From Archangium lipolyticum (GTDB taxonomy: Bacteria > Myxococcota > Myxococcia > Myxococcales > Myxococcaceae), in contig NZ_JANKBZ010000003.1 in NCBI RefSeq assembly GCF_024623785.1, forward strand, positions 248,001 to 312,000: a stretch of DNA of 64,000 nt, given 5' to 3'. Within the stretch, counting starts at the first letter, position 1. The number at the start of each line of letters is the position of its first letter. Position numbers and translations under genes: made by a program. Under the pieces are notes generated by a model. That model searched no databases, was not told the origin of the DNA, and saw only the letters and a program-made list of their open reading frames with translations. This document shows positions 28,992-36,487 of this stretch, in pieces.

Positions 28992-29109
28992 TGCCCTCGG
29001 CTGCACCAAGACCATCTTGCAGCCGACCATCGTGGAGCTCGGCTGACATGTCCCACGGCCTGGCGGTCCCTCCTCGGAGCCCGCCAGGCTTCGGACCCCT
29101 CTACTTCAG
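28956..29109. repeat. inverted 154-base segment (left arm of inverted repeat)
   Basis: The reverse complement of 29732-29883 at roughly 90% identity with a 2-base indel. Read on the plus strand it contains the C-terminal core codons of peptide B (from KGSAIDAC to TIVELG and stop) and, at its far end, the native chitinase stop CTGAAGTAG in reverse. It is bounded by CTGAA (28956-28960) and TTCAG (29105-29109), a short inverted repeat, as expected of an in-place inversion. Confidence 0.75.
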
Positions 29110-29116
29110 AGAATGG

Positions 29117-29335
29117 TCAGGATGCAGGTTCAGGATAGAGAAGGGTGGCCGCCAGGACGATGACGATGGGGATGAGGGGCACGCCGCCACCCACGACGTC
29201 CGACAAGTCGTCATCCCCCAGCTCGGTCATGGGTCTGCCGGAGGGGTTCTCGGGGAGTGTGTGAAGCTGCTCCGAGGTGAGGCGCGCGCGGAACGCCGGA
29301 TCCTTCCACGCACGGATGATGGTCTCTGGGTTCAT
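29117..29335 (-). CDS. RiPP precursor-like peptide A (mersacidin-type leader, Cys-free core)
   Basis: 72 residues. Residues 1-50 are a leader of the mersacidin/lichenicidin type: IIRAWKDPAFRARL, a LPENPSG turn, then ELGDDDLSDVVGG with a double-Gly processing site. The core (GVPLIPIVIV then LAATLLYPEPAS) is hydrophobic, has no Cys and only one Thr and one Ser, so it cannot form lanthionine rings. The leader differs from that of peptide B at only two positions (Thr20/Ser, Asp42/Glu). A GAGGAGG box lies just upstream of the ATG. It may be a decayed copy, since its 3' side has been replaced by inverted DNA and its core frame is shifted relative to B. Confidence 0.55.
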   Translation of the reverse strand: MNPETIIRAWKDPAFRARLTSEQLHTLPENPSGRPMTELGDDDLSDVVGGGVPLIPIVIVLAATLLYPEPAS

Positions 29336-29447
29336 GGTCTTCCTCCTCGCGGGGGCTCTCGTTGGAGAGACTCCCAGGAGGATGGAGTCCCCTCGCGTCG
29401 CGTGTGACGGCGAAGGAGTAATCTCCCGTCCACATGGAACGCTCCTC

Positions 29448-29740
29448 GAGGTGTTCATCGGCGCCGGGACGACCGCGGCGGCGACGGCCACGGGGACGAG
29501 CGTCACGGTGACGGGGCTGTCGGCGACAATGCCGGTGGCGGCTACACGGCGCCCGCCGAGGTACAAAAGGCCGTGGACGCCCTGGTCAAGGGCATCCCGA
29601 TCGGCTCCTACTCCGTGCGCAGCAATCCGGCGAACAACAAGAGCCTCCGGGGACTGATGTCCTGGTCGGTGAACTGGGACGCGTTCGCCAACTTCGAGTT
29701 CACCAACAGCCACCGTCCGTACCTGGATTCGCTGAAGTAG
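29448..29740 (+). pseudogene. chitinase gene fragments (79 bp Fn3 piece joined to GH18 3' end)
   Basis: 29448-29526 is identical to 27486-27564 (first Fn3 domain). At 29527 it jumps to sequence matching 28751 onward (GH18 C-terminus), omitting 1,186 bases, and continues to the native stop at 29738-29740. The join shifts the frame between the two pieces, so no chitinase product can be made. It shows that the unaltered chitinase ended DSLK. Confidence 0.85.
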
Positions 29741-29883
29741 GAGGTGCCCGTGGGCCTGGCGGGCCTCGAGGTGGGACCGCCAAGCCGTGGGACATGTCAG
29801 CCGAGCTCCACGATGGTCGGCTGCAAGATGGTCTTGGTGCAGCCGAGGGCACTGGGACAGGCGTCGATGGCGCTTCCCTTCGT
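29732..29883. repeat. right arm of inverted repeat (native orientation)
   Basis: Runs from the chitinase stop codon through the short spacer to codon 73 of peptide B on the opposite strand. Counterpart of the inverted segment at 28956-29109. Confidence 0.75.
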
Positions 29884-30099
29884 AGTGAGAATGGTCAGGG
29901 TGGGACGGGTGAGGACGGTGGTGGGGGGGCGGGTGATGACGGGCTCGCCGCCACCCACGACGTCCGACAGGTCCTCATCACCGAGCTCGGTCATGGGTCT
30001 ACCGGAGGGGTTCTCGGGGAGTGTGTGGAGCTGCTCCGAGCTGAGGCGCGCGCGGAACGCCGGGTCCTTCCACGCACGGATGATGGTCTCTGGGTTCAT
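29797..30099 (-). CDS. candidate class II lanthipeptide precursor B (mersacidin/lichenicidin-type leader)
   Basis: 100 residues. The leader (1-50) carries the family pattern IIRAWKDPAFRARL, LPENPSG and ELGDEDLSDVVGG; cleavage is expected after Gly-Gly 49-50. The core (51-100) is rich in Thr (56, 60, 61, 64, 67, 69, 72, 73, 88, 90, 95) and has Ser76, Ser83, Cys81 and Cys87. Ser76-x4-Cys81 and Ser83-x3-Cys87 (SALGC) are spacings suited to lanthionine rings. The ATG follows a strong GAGGAGG box. No LanM synthetase, LanT or immunity gene is in the window, so the modifying enzyme must be elsewhere or the peptide is processed differently. Family assignment is from motif memory, not a search. Confidence 0.65.
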   Translation of the reverse strand: MNPETIIRAWKDPAFRARLSSEQLHTLPENPSGRPMTELGDEDLSDVVGGGEPVITRPPTTVLTRPTLTILTTKGSAIDACPSALGCTKTILQPTIVELG

Positions 30100-30132
30100 G
30101 GTCTTCCTCCTCGCGGGGGCTCTCGTTGGAGA

Positions 30133-30191
30133 GACTCCCAGGAGGATGGAGTCAGCTCGCGTCGCGTGTGATGGCGAGGGAGTAATCTCCC
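30133..30191. promoter_or_regulatory. inverted repeats in the divergent peptide B / lipoprotein promoter region
   Basis: Two symmetrical elements lie in the 98-base divergent spacer: GACTCC/GGAGTC (30133-30138 and 30148-30153) and GGGAG-TAAT-CTCCC (30178-30191). The first is identical in the duplicate spacer before peptide A (around 29369-29389); the second is slightly degraded there. They may be operator sites for one or both genes. Confidence 0.35.
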
Positions 30192-30197
30192 GTCCAC

Positions 30198-30992
30198 ATG
30201 GAACGCTCCTCCCTCGAGTGTCTCGCCGCGCTGCTGCCGCTCGTCACGGTGGCCTGTGCGACCCCGGCGGCCTACCACCCCCAGAAGGACTGTGCGGCGG
30301 GCAGCACGGGCGCGTGCGTCGACTGGGGTGACGAGCTGGTCCAACGGGGCGCGAAGCAGGAAGCCGAGGCCGCCTACGGGCAGGCCTGCGAGGGAGGCAT
30401 CTCCACCAGCTGCATCACGCAGGGCCGGCTGATGATGGAGCGTGGCGAGCTGGAGGGCGCCGAGCATCCACTCCGCAAGGCGTACCTGGAGGAGTTCCCG
30501 GAGGCCTACGAGGCCCTGGCGGATCTCTACCAGGCACGGGGTGGCCCCCAGGAGCGGGAGATCTCCAGGGAGCTGCGCTTCGACGCGCCCGCCATCGACA
30601 AGCCCGCCGTGGAGGTCGTCTACCACTACCGGATGGGCTACCCGGGGAGCCTCGGGGGCGCGCTGACGTTGAACGTGCAGCCGATGGCCCTCCTGTCACG
30701 CCGGTTGGATCTCGGCTTTCACGCCGCTTTCGGCACCGGGCCGACGGAGCTCAACGGTTTCATCGGCTACCAGCACTTCGCCTCCTCCTGGGCGGTGCCG
30801 TATGCGCGGGTGATGCTCGGCGGGATTCCCGGAGCCCCTCTGGGACAGGGGCTCAACTATGGCGGGGAGCTCGGACTGAAGCTGTGCGCGGGACCGCTCG
30901 GGCACCTGGAGTTCGCCGTTGGCTCCTCGCGGGCCAGTCCCCTCCATGCCTCGGTGGGTCTGGGGTTGAACGCGCTCCTGCTCCTCTTCTGA
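30198..30992 (+). CDS. lipoprotein with Sel1/TPR-like repeats
   Basis: 264 residues. The signal ends TVAC (Cys20), a plausible lipobox. Residues about 38-115 contain two or three helical repeats of Sel1-like type (GAKQEAEAAYGQACEGG, then GELEGAEHPLRKAY). The C-terminal half (about 135-264) alternates hydrophobic residues and Gly as in an outer-membrane beta-barrel or beta-sandwich. No exact family recognised. It is divergent from peptide gene B; its first 11 coding bases are also found, truncated, at the end of duplication unit 1. Confidence 0.7.
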   Translation: MERSSLECLAALLPLVTVACATPAAYHPQKDCAAGSTGACVDWGDELVQRGAKQEAEAAYGQACEGGISTSCITQGRLMMERGELEGAEHPLRKAYLEEFPEAYEALADLYQARGGPQEREISRELRFDAPAIDKPAVEVVYHYRMGYPGSLGGALTLNVQPMALLSRRLDLGFHAAFGTGPTELNGFIGYQHFASSWAVPYARVMLGGIPGAPLGQGLNYGGELGLKLCAGPLGHLEFAVGSSRASPLHASVGLGLNALLLLF

Positions 30993-31008
30993 GCCCGGCC
31001 CTCCGGCC

Positions 31009-31626
31009 TCAGCCCTTCGACGGAGGGAGGTACTTCGCGGGCAGCGGCTGCTCCGGCGACTCCGGAGTCCAGGCCACCGTCAGCAGCCACCAGCGCTTGC
31101 CGTCGTGGACGAGCTGGATGCTGTTGACGCCGCGCATGAAGGGTTTCGTCTCCCCCTCGCGGAAGGCCTCGTAGGTGCTGAAGACGTGCACGAGCGAGCC
31201 GAAGCGCTCCACCACGCGGTGCACCTCGCGCTCGCGGAAGCCCTCCGCGAGGAGCACCTTCCCGGACGTGGAGATGTAGTCCTCGGGCGAGAGCATGCGG
31301 AAGCCGGAGGTGCCGTCCTTGCGCTTGCCGGAGGGGATCATCCGCGCACCGGGGGCGAAGAACGAACGGAAGCGATCCCAGTCGCGGGCCTGTCCCTTCG
31401 GCCCGGAGATGACGTCATAGAGCGCCGCCACGAGCGCCTCCGGGGTGGCCACGTCCTCCGGTTTCGGGGCCGGAGGGGTGGCGGGTGAGGCCTCGGGAGC
31501 CGCCGGGGCAGGGGAGGAGGGGGGAGGGGGAGCCGGCTTGGGATCGGCGGCGAGCGCCGGAGCCGTCACGGTGGAGAGCAGCGCCGCGACGAGCGGCCAC
31601 GCGCGAGGCTTGAAGGCGGAGTCCAT
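31009..31626 (-). CDS. secreted NTF2/SnoaL-like protein
   Basis: 205 residues. A signal peptide (ends APALAAD) is followed by a Pro/Ala-rich spacer (about 29-57) and an NTF2-like domain (VAALYDVISGPKGQARDWDRF, then FFAPGARMIP). Similar exported proteins are conserved in myxobacteria; substrate unknown. ATG at 31626 has a GAGGTG box; the longer open frame upstream is a shadow of the opposite strand. It converges with the lipoprotein gene. Confidence 0.72.
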   Translation of the reverse strand: MDSAFKPRAWPLVAALLSTVTAPALAADPKPAPPPPSSPAPAAPEASPATPPAPKPEDVATPEALVAALYDVISGPKGQARDWDRFRSFFAPGARMIPSGKRKDGTSGFRMLSPEDYISTSGKVLLAEGFREREVHRVVERFGSLVHVFSTYEAFREGETKPFMRGVNSIQLVHDGKRWWLLTVAWTPESPEQPLPAKYLPPSKG

Positions 31627-31789
31627 GGGCACCTCGGGACTGCGGGGGTGGGCATCATGGACCACCCCCCTGGGGGCCGCGAGCACTTCGATCCGACGGA
31701 GAGGCGCCAGTCCCCCCGCCCGGTTCCATACACGTGACTCCGCATCATCCTTTGTGTGGCGGGGGCATCTCTGCCAGCGTGGGGGGCCG

Positions 31790-33073
31790 ATGCGGCGCTC
31801 GCGCCTGGCACAGGCACTGATCCTCTCGCTGGCCCTCCACCTGGGCCTGGGAATCCTGTTGTTCCTGGCGCCCCCATCGGAGCAGGCGCCGTCCACCGAG
31901 AGCCGGCAACCGCTACAGGTCGAGATCGTCGTGCGCACGCCTCCGCCGCCCGAGGAGCCGCCGCGATCCACCTCCCCGGCGCCGGAAGCCGCGCCGCCAC
32001 CCCGGCCGCCGCGCGCCACCACCCGGCCCCAGCGCACTCCCGCTCCGTCTCCTCCGAGTGCTGCCCCTCCACCTCCGAGCGGTGCCACGGCCGCCGCGCC
32101 GCCTCCGGCCTCCGCCGGGCCGGAGGCGCCTTCCGGAGCCGTGCCGGACGCGCCGCGTGCCGTGCGGCTGTTCCCGGGACCCGGAGGACTGCCCGTGGCC
32201 CCCTCGACGGGCGACACCCAGGGGGGCTCCACCGGAGGAGGACGCACGCTGCGGCCCGGTGATGGACCCTCCCGGGAGCAGCTCCTCGCCGAGGAAGGCG
32301 CGCGGGTCCAGGGCCGCGTCCAGGGCTTCCTCGACGACGGCATGGCGAGGCTGCGCGTGGAGAACGGGCTCGTCGACTCCTTCTTCGGGGACATGGACAA
32401 CGCGCTGGAGAAGGGGCTCTCGGGCGCGCCGCTCTTCGCCTACGAGGGGGTGTTCAAACACTTCTTCAAGGCCACGCCCGAACGCGGCCAGGGCCTGCGC
32501 GAGCTGCTCAAGAGCGTCGAGCGCTACGGCGCGACGGGCAGCCCGGACGCGGTCGGAGAGCCCTCGGGCACGGATCGGCTGGAGGACGTGGCGCGCTCGG
32601 GGACGGCGGGCGCACGGGCCCGGTCGAGGCCTTCGACCTTCGACATGTTGGAGACGTACAACAAGGCCGCGGGCGCGCTGAGCGCGAAGATCGAGCTCGA
32701 GCAGACCCCCACGGGGCAGATGCTGTCGGTGAAGCTGGTGGAGAGCTCCGGCAATCCGCTCTTCGACGCGTACGTCCTCGAGAAGGTCCCCACGTCGCTG
32801 GCGGCGCTCCCACCGGCGTCCGAGCACTTCGCCGCGAGAGCGAAGGGGAACGTACGCAGCGTCTGGGCCATCGAGGGGCACGTGAGCTTCTCGCGCACGC
32901 TCAAGGTGACGAAGCTCGACGAGCTCAACGCCGGGGACGCGGCGTACCTGTCGGCGCTGATGCCGCTGGGGCTGCTGTCGGGCAAGTTCGAGGAGACGCG
33001 CGGCGAGGTGATCGTCCCCGACTTCCGGCGGCCGCACTTCGACATCCGCGCCCAGCTGCTGCGCGTGTACTAG
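31790..33073 (+). CDS. TonB-like energy transducer family protein
   Basis: 427 residues with the architecture of a TonB/TolA-like protein: N-terminal transmembrane anchor (LILSLALHLGLGILLFLA, about 10-27), a long Pro-rich periplasmic stretch (about 50-135), then a C-terminal domain containing the pattern ETYNKAAGALSAKIELEQ and GQMLSVKLVESSGNPLFDAY, which resembles TonB C-terminal folds. No ExbB/ExbD partner is adjacent. ATG at 31790 follows a GGGGGG run and starts exactly before the anchor; the frame is open upstream but not coding-like. Confidence 0.7.
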   Translation: MRRSRLAQALILSLALHLGLGILLFLAPPSEQAPSTESRQPLQVEIVVRTPPPPEEPPRSTSPAPEAAPPPRPPRATTRPQRTPAPSPPSAAPPPPSGATAAAPPPASAGPEAPSGAVPDAPRAVRLFPGPGGLPVAPSTGDTQGGSTGGGRTLRPGDGPSREQLLAEEGARVQGRVQGFLDDGMARLRVENGLVDSFFGDMDNALEKGLSGAPLFAYEGVFKHFFKATPERGQGLRELLKSVERYGATGSPDAVGEPSGTDRLEDVARSGTAGARARSRPSTFDMLETYNKAAGALSAKIELEQTPTGQMLSVKLVESSGNPLFDAYVLEKVPTSLAALPPASEHFAARAKGNVRSVWAIEGHVSFSRTLKVTKLDELNAGDAAYLSALMPLGLLSGKFEETRGEVIVPDFRRPHFDIRAQLLRVY

Positions 33074-33121
33074 CGGCGGGACGACCCACTCCGAGTGATT
33101 TCAGGCCCTTGGAAGGCGCGG

Positions 33122-33159
33122 GGGCAGGGGAGCACAACCTGGCGCTCCCCCACCTGCCC
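33122..33159. terminator. hairpin between convergent genes
   Basis: GGGCAGGGGAGC (33122-33133) pairs with GCTCC (33044+100, i.e. 33144-33148) and CCTGCCC (33153-33159), leaving a 4-base bulge. It sits midway between the stops of the TonB-like and YtxH-like genes and could end transcription from both sides, although it lacks a T-run. Confidence 0.4.
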
Positions 33160-33179
33160 GCTGGGCAACCAGGGAACTA

Positions 33180-33530
33180 CTAGGCGCTGGCGGTCTTCTC
33201 GCCCGCGCTGGTGCCGATGCCCTGCTTGCCGAGGTAGCCCATGGCCTTGTCCTTCACGTCGGTGCGCAGCTCGGTGCCGGTCTTGGGCGCGAGCATGAGG
33301 GCGGCGATGCCACCGACGGCGCAGCCGATGACGAAGGCGCCGATGCCAGCGAACGAGCTGCGGGCGGGCTTGTAGGTGGTGAGGCCCACGTAGCGCAGCA
33401 CGTCATCCGGGTCGAAGTCGTCCCACTGGGTGCGGGCGTACTTCGGGAGGTCCTTCATGATCTTCCGGGCGATGAGCTTGCGGTACACGTCGCTCTTCAC
33501 CGCCAGTTTGGCCTTCTTCGCGAACAGCAT
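33180..33530 (-). CDS. YtxH-domain membrane protein
   Basis: 116 residues. After a basic N-terminal part there is one transmembrane/Gly-rich helix (GIGAFVIGCAVGGIAALMLAP, about 70-88) directly followed by KTGTELRTDVKDKAMGYLG, the typical YtxH arrangement. Such small proteins are often stress-related. ATG at 33530 has AGGAGG seven bases upstream; the open frame beyond it is not used. Exact role unknown. Confidence 0.75.
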   Translation of the reverse strand: MLFAKKAKLAVKSDVYRKLIARKIMKDLPKYARTQWDDFDPDDVLRYVGLTTYKPARSSFAGIGAFVIGCAVGGIAALMLAPKTGTELRTDVKDKAMGYLGKQGIGTSAGEKTASA

Positions 33531-33775
33531 TCCATTCTCCTCCTGGCCAGAGGCCATGCGAGGGGTGGGCTTCCCCCAAGGCCGCCCATCCCCATGGGTC
33601 CAGAAGCTAGGGAGGGGTAGGCGGAGTGGCACCCCTGGAGGGGGATTGAGGAGGCTCGGCGGGGGGCAGGCGTCGGCTGTTGGTCAGAGTGGAGTCATGA
33701 CGCGCCGTGCCCAAGACGTCCTGTGAACGGAGAGGGCAGCCAGCCGAGCACCTTTCTGCTATGCCCCCGGCCGCC

Positions 33776-35305
33776 ATGTCATTCGATCAGAATCTGCTCG
33801 AGAAGATCGCCCAGGTGGAGAAGGGCGGGGCCGAGAAGTACCACGCGAAGAACCGGGAGACGGGCAAGCTGTTCGCCCGCGAGCGCATCCGGCTGCTGGT
33901 GGACGAGGGCTCGTTCGTCGAGGACGCGAAGCTCGCCAACAACGTGGACCCGGAGCTGCCCTCGGACGGCGTGGTCATCGGTCTGGGCAGGGTGGCGGGG
34001 CGTCCCGTGGCGATCATGGCCAACGACTCCACGGTGAAGGCGGGCAGCTGGGGCGCCCGGACGGTGGAGAAGATCCTCCGCATCCAGGAGACGGCGAAGC
34101 AGCTGCGCTGTCCGCTGATGTACCTGGTGGACTCGGCGGGCGCGCGCATCACGGACCAGGTGGAGATGTTCCCCGGCCGGCGGGGCGCGGGCCGCATCTT
34201 CTATAATGAGGTGCACATGTCCGGCGAGGTGCCGCAGGTGTGCCTGCTCTTCGGGCCCTCGGCGGCCGGCGGCGCGTACATCCCCGCCTTCTGCGATCTG
34301 GTCATCATGGTGGACGGCAACGCCTCCATGTACCTGGGCAGCCCGCGCATGGCCGAGATGGTCATTGGCGAGAAGGTGACGCTCGAGGAGATGGGCGGGG
34401 CGAAGATGCACTGCTCGGTGTCCGGCGTCGGCGACGTGCTGGTGAAGACGGAGCAGGAGGCCATCGAGGCGGCGAAGAAGTACATCTCCTTCTTCCCGGA
34501 GAACTTCACCCAGGCCCCGCCCCAGGCGGAGGTCAAGGCGCCCAAGGCCAGCGGCAAGCGGGTGGACGAGATCATCCCCGCGGATCAGAACAAGCCCTTC
34601 GACATGCACGCGCTCATCGCCGAGCTGATCGACGAGGGGAGCTGGTTCGAGGTGAAGAAGCTGTTCGCCCAGGAGATCATCACGGGCCTGGCGCGCATCG
34701 GCGGCCGGCCGGTGGGCATCGTCGCGAACCAGCCCAAGTACAAGGGCGGCGTGCTGTTCGTGGACTCGGCGGACAAGGCGGCGCGGTTCATCTGGCTGTG
34801 TGACGCCTTCAACATCCCGCTGCTGTACCTGGCGGACGTGCCGGGCTTCATGATCGGCACCAAGGTGGAGCGCGCGGGCATCATCCGCGCCGGCGCGAAG
34901 ATGATCTCCGCGGTGTCCGAGGCCAGCGTGCCGAGGATCTGCGTGGTGGTGCGCAAGGCGTACGGCGCGGGCCTCTACGCCATGAGTGGACCGGGTTTCG
35001 CTCCGGATGCGACCCTGGCGCTGCCCCAGGCGATGATCGCCGTGATGGGCCCCGAGGCGGCGGTGAATGCCGTCTACTTCAACAAGATCCAGGAGAAGCC
35101 CGAGGCCGAGCGCGCCGCCTACGTCCAGCAGCTCCGCGACGAGTACCGTCAGGACGTGGACATCTACAAGCTGGCGAGCGAGCTGGTGGTGGACGAGATC
35201 GTCCCCGGCGACCGTCTGCGCAACGAGCTCTTGCAGCGTTATGAGCTGTATTCCCGGCGCTTCCAGCCCCGGGAGACGAAGAAGCACGGCGTCTACCCGG
35301 TTTGA
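33776..35305 (+). CDS. acyl-CoA carboxylase carboxyltransferase (beta) subunit
   Basis: 509 residues, the usual size of propionyl-/methylmalonyl-/methylcrotonyl-CoA carboxylase beta chains. Both crotonase-like halves are present, with oxyanion motifs GPSAAGGAYIPAF and YGAGLYAMSGPGF, and DSAGARITDQVEMF lining the active site. It transfers carboxyl from biotin to an acyl-CoA. Context with acyl-CoA dehydrogenase and MeaB favours propionyl-CoA or branched-chain metabolism. The biotin carboxylase/carrier subunits are not in the window. Start 33776 (MSFDQNLLEK) is preferred; ATG at 33761 would add five residues. Confidence 0.93.
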   Translation: MSFDQNLLEKIAQVEKGGAEKYHAKNRETGKLFARERIRLLVDEGSFVEDAKLANNVDPELPSDGVVIGLGRVAGRPVAIMANDSTVKAGSWGARTVEKILRIQETAKQLRCPLMYLVDSAGARITDQVEMFPGRRGAGRIFYNEVHMSGEVPQVCLLFGPSAAGGAYIPAFCDLVIMVDGNASMYLGSPRMAEMVIGEKVTLEEMGGAKMHCSVSGVGDVLVKTEQEAIEAAKKYISFFPENFTQAPPQAEVKAPKASGKRVDEIIPADQNKPFDMHALIAELIDEGSWFEVKKLFAQEIITGLARIGGRPVGIVANQPKYKGGVLFVDSADKAARFIWLCDAFNIPLLYLADVPGFMIGTKVERAGIIRAGAKMISAVSEASVPRICVVVRKAYGAGLYAMSGPGFAPDATLALPQAMIAVMGPEAAVNAVYFNKIQEKPEAERAAYVQQLRDEYRQDVDIYKLASELVVDEIVPGDRLRNELLQRYELYSRRFQPRETKKHGVYPV

Positions 35306-35341
35306 TGGTCCCCCCTCCACCCTCTGCTATACATCCCCACC

Positions 35342-36487
35342 ATGGACTTCGAACTTCCCGAAAGCCATCGAGCCCTTCAGGCCTCCCTCCGTGACTTCTG
35401 CGAGCGCAAGGTCAGACCCTACGCGCGCGAGTGGGACAAGGAGGAGAAGTTCCCGATGGAAGTGGTGCGGGAGCTGGGTGAGCTGGGCGTGATGGGCATG
35501 CTGGTGGCGGAGGAGTACGGCGGCGCCGCCATGGACTCCCTGGCGGTGGCGGTGGCGGTCGAGGAGATCGCCCGCTACGACGGCTCGCTGGCCCTCACCG
35601 TGGCCTCCCACAACGGCCTGGGCACCAGCCACCTGCGCGTCTTCGGGAATGACGCGCAGCGGCGCAAGTACCTGCCGAAGCTGGCCACCGGCGAGCACCT
35701 CGGCGCCTGGGGCCTGACCGAGCCCGGCAGCGGCTCGGACGCCGCGGGCATGAAGACGACGGCCGTCCGCAAGGGCGACAAGTGGGTGCTCAACGGGACG
35801 AAGATGTTCATCACCCAGGGCACCGTGGGCAACGTCTTCGTGGTGCTGGCGGTCACCTCGCCGGAGAAGAAGCAGAAGGGTGTCACCGCCTTCATCCTCG
35901 AGAAGGGGATGCCCGGCTTCAGCCAGCGCTCCATCCACGGCAAGCTGGGCATGCGCTCCTCGGACACGGCGGAGCTGGTGCTGGAGAACGTGGAGGTCCC
36001 CGACTCGCAGCGGCTGGGCGAGGTGGACCATGGCTTCATCGACACGATGAAGATCCTCGACAAGGGCCGCATCACCATCGGCGCGCTGGCGGTGGGGCTG
36101 GCGCGAGGGGCGCTGGAGGAGTCAGTGCGCTACGCGAGGGAGCGCACGGCCTTCGGCCAGCCCATCTCCGAGTTCCAGGGCCTGCGCTGGATGTTCGCGG
36201 ACATGAAGACGGAGACGGACGCGGCGCGGCTGCTGGTGCACCGCGCGGCGTACCTGGCCGACGCGGGCCAGCCGTACAGCCAGGAGGCCTCGATGGCCAA
36301 GCTGTTCGCCTCCGAGGCGGCCACGCGGGCCTGCAACAAGGCGGTGCAGATCCACGGCGGCTACGGCTACACCCGCGAGTTCCCCGTCGAGCGCTACCTG
36401 CGCGATGCCAAACTGTGCGAGATCGGCGAGGGCACCAGCGAGATCCAGCGCTCCATCATCGCCCGAGAGGTCTTCAAGAAGGCGTGA
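35342..36487 (+). CDS. acyl-CoA dehydrogenase
   Basis: 381 residues, full length. Signatures include [14 protein letters not shown] (flavin/substrate region), KMFITQG, and the C-terminal GEGTSEIQR with catalytic base Glu363, arranged as in short/medium-chain and isovaleryl-type dehydrogenases. It oxidises an acyl-CoA to the 2-enoyl-CoA using FAD. It follows the carboxylase by 36 bases and overlaps the next gene at ATGA-like junction (stop 36485-36487, ATG at 36487), so the group is an operon. Confidence 0.95.
   Translation: MDFELPESHRALQASLRDFCERKVRPYAREWDKEEKFPMEVVRELGELGVMGMLVAEEYGGAAMDSLAVAVAVEEIARYDGSLALTVASHNGLGTSHLRVFGNDAQRRKYLPKLATGEHLGAWGLTEPGSGSDAAGMKTTAVRKGDKWVLNGTKMFITQGTVGNVFVVLAVTSPEKKQKGVTAFILEKGMPGFSQRSIHGKLGMRSSDTAELVLENVEVPDSQRLGEVDHGFIDTMKILDKGRITIGALAVGLARGALEESVRYARERTAFGQPISEFQGLRWMFADMKTETDAARLLVHRAAYLADAGQPYSQEASMAKLFASEAATRACNKAVQIHGGYGYTREFPVERYLRDAKLCEIGEGTSEIQRSIIAREVFKKA

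Larger units (their letters stand above)
28751..29447. repeat. first unit of a ~690 bp tandem duplication
   Basis: Covers the 3' part of the chitinase gene, the 154-base inverted segment, peptide gene A and the intergenic region up to the first 11 bases of the downstream lipoprotein gene. Its chitinase part (28751-28955) matches 29527-29731 with one difference in 205 bases (G28790 against A29566). Its leader/promoter part (29182-29447) matches 29946-30211 over 266 bases at about 95%. Confidence 0.85.
29527..30211. repeat. second unit of the ~690 bp tandem duplication
   Basis: Contains the chitinase 3' end, the short segment 29732-29883 in its native orientation, peptide gene B and the divergent promoter region up to the first codons of the lipoprotein gene at 30198. 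Between the two units lies only the 79-base Fn3 fragment. Confidence 0.85.

Noticed and set aside
29744-30331. Plus-strand frame across the peptide B region
   Set aside because: It is antisense to the leader-peptide gene and ends within the lipoprotein gene; no coding features.
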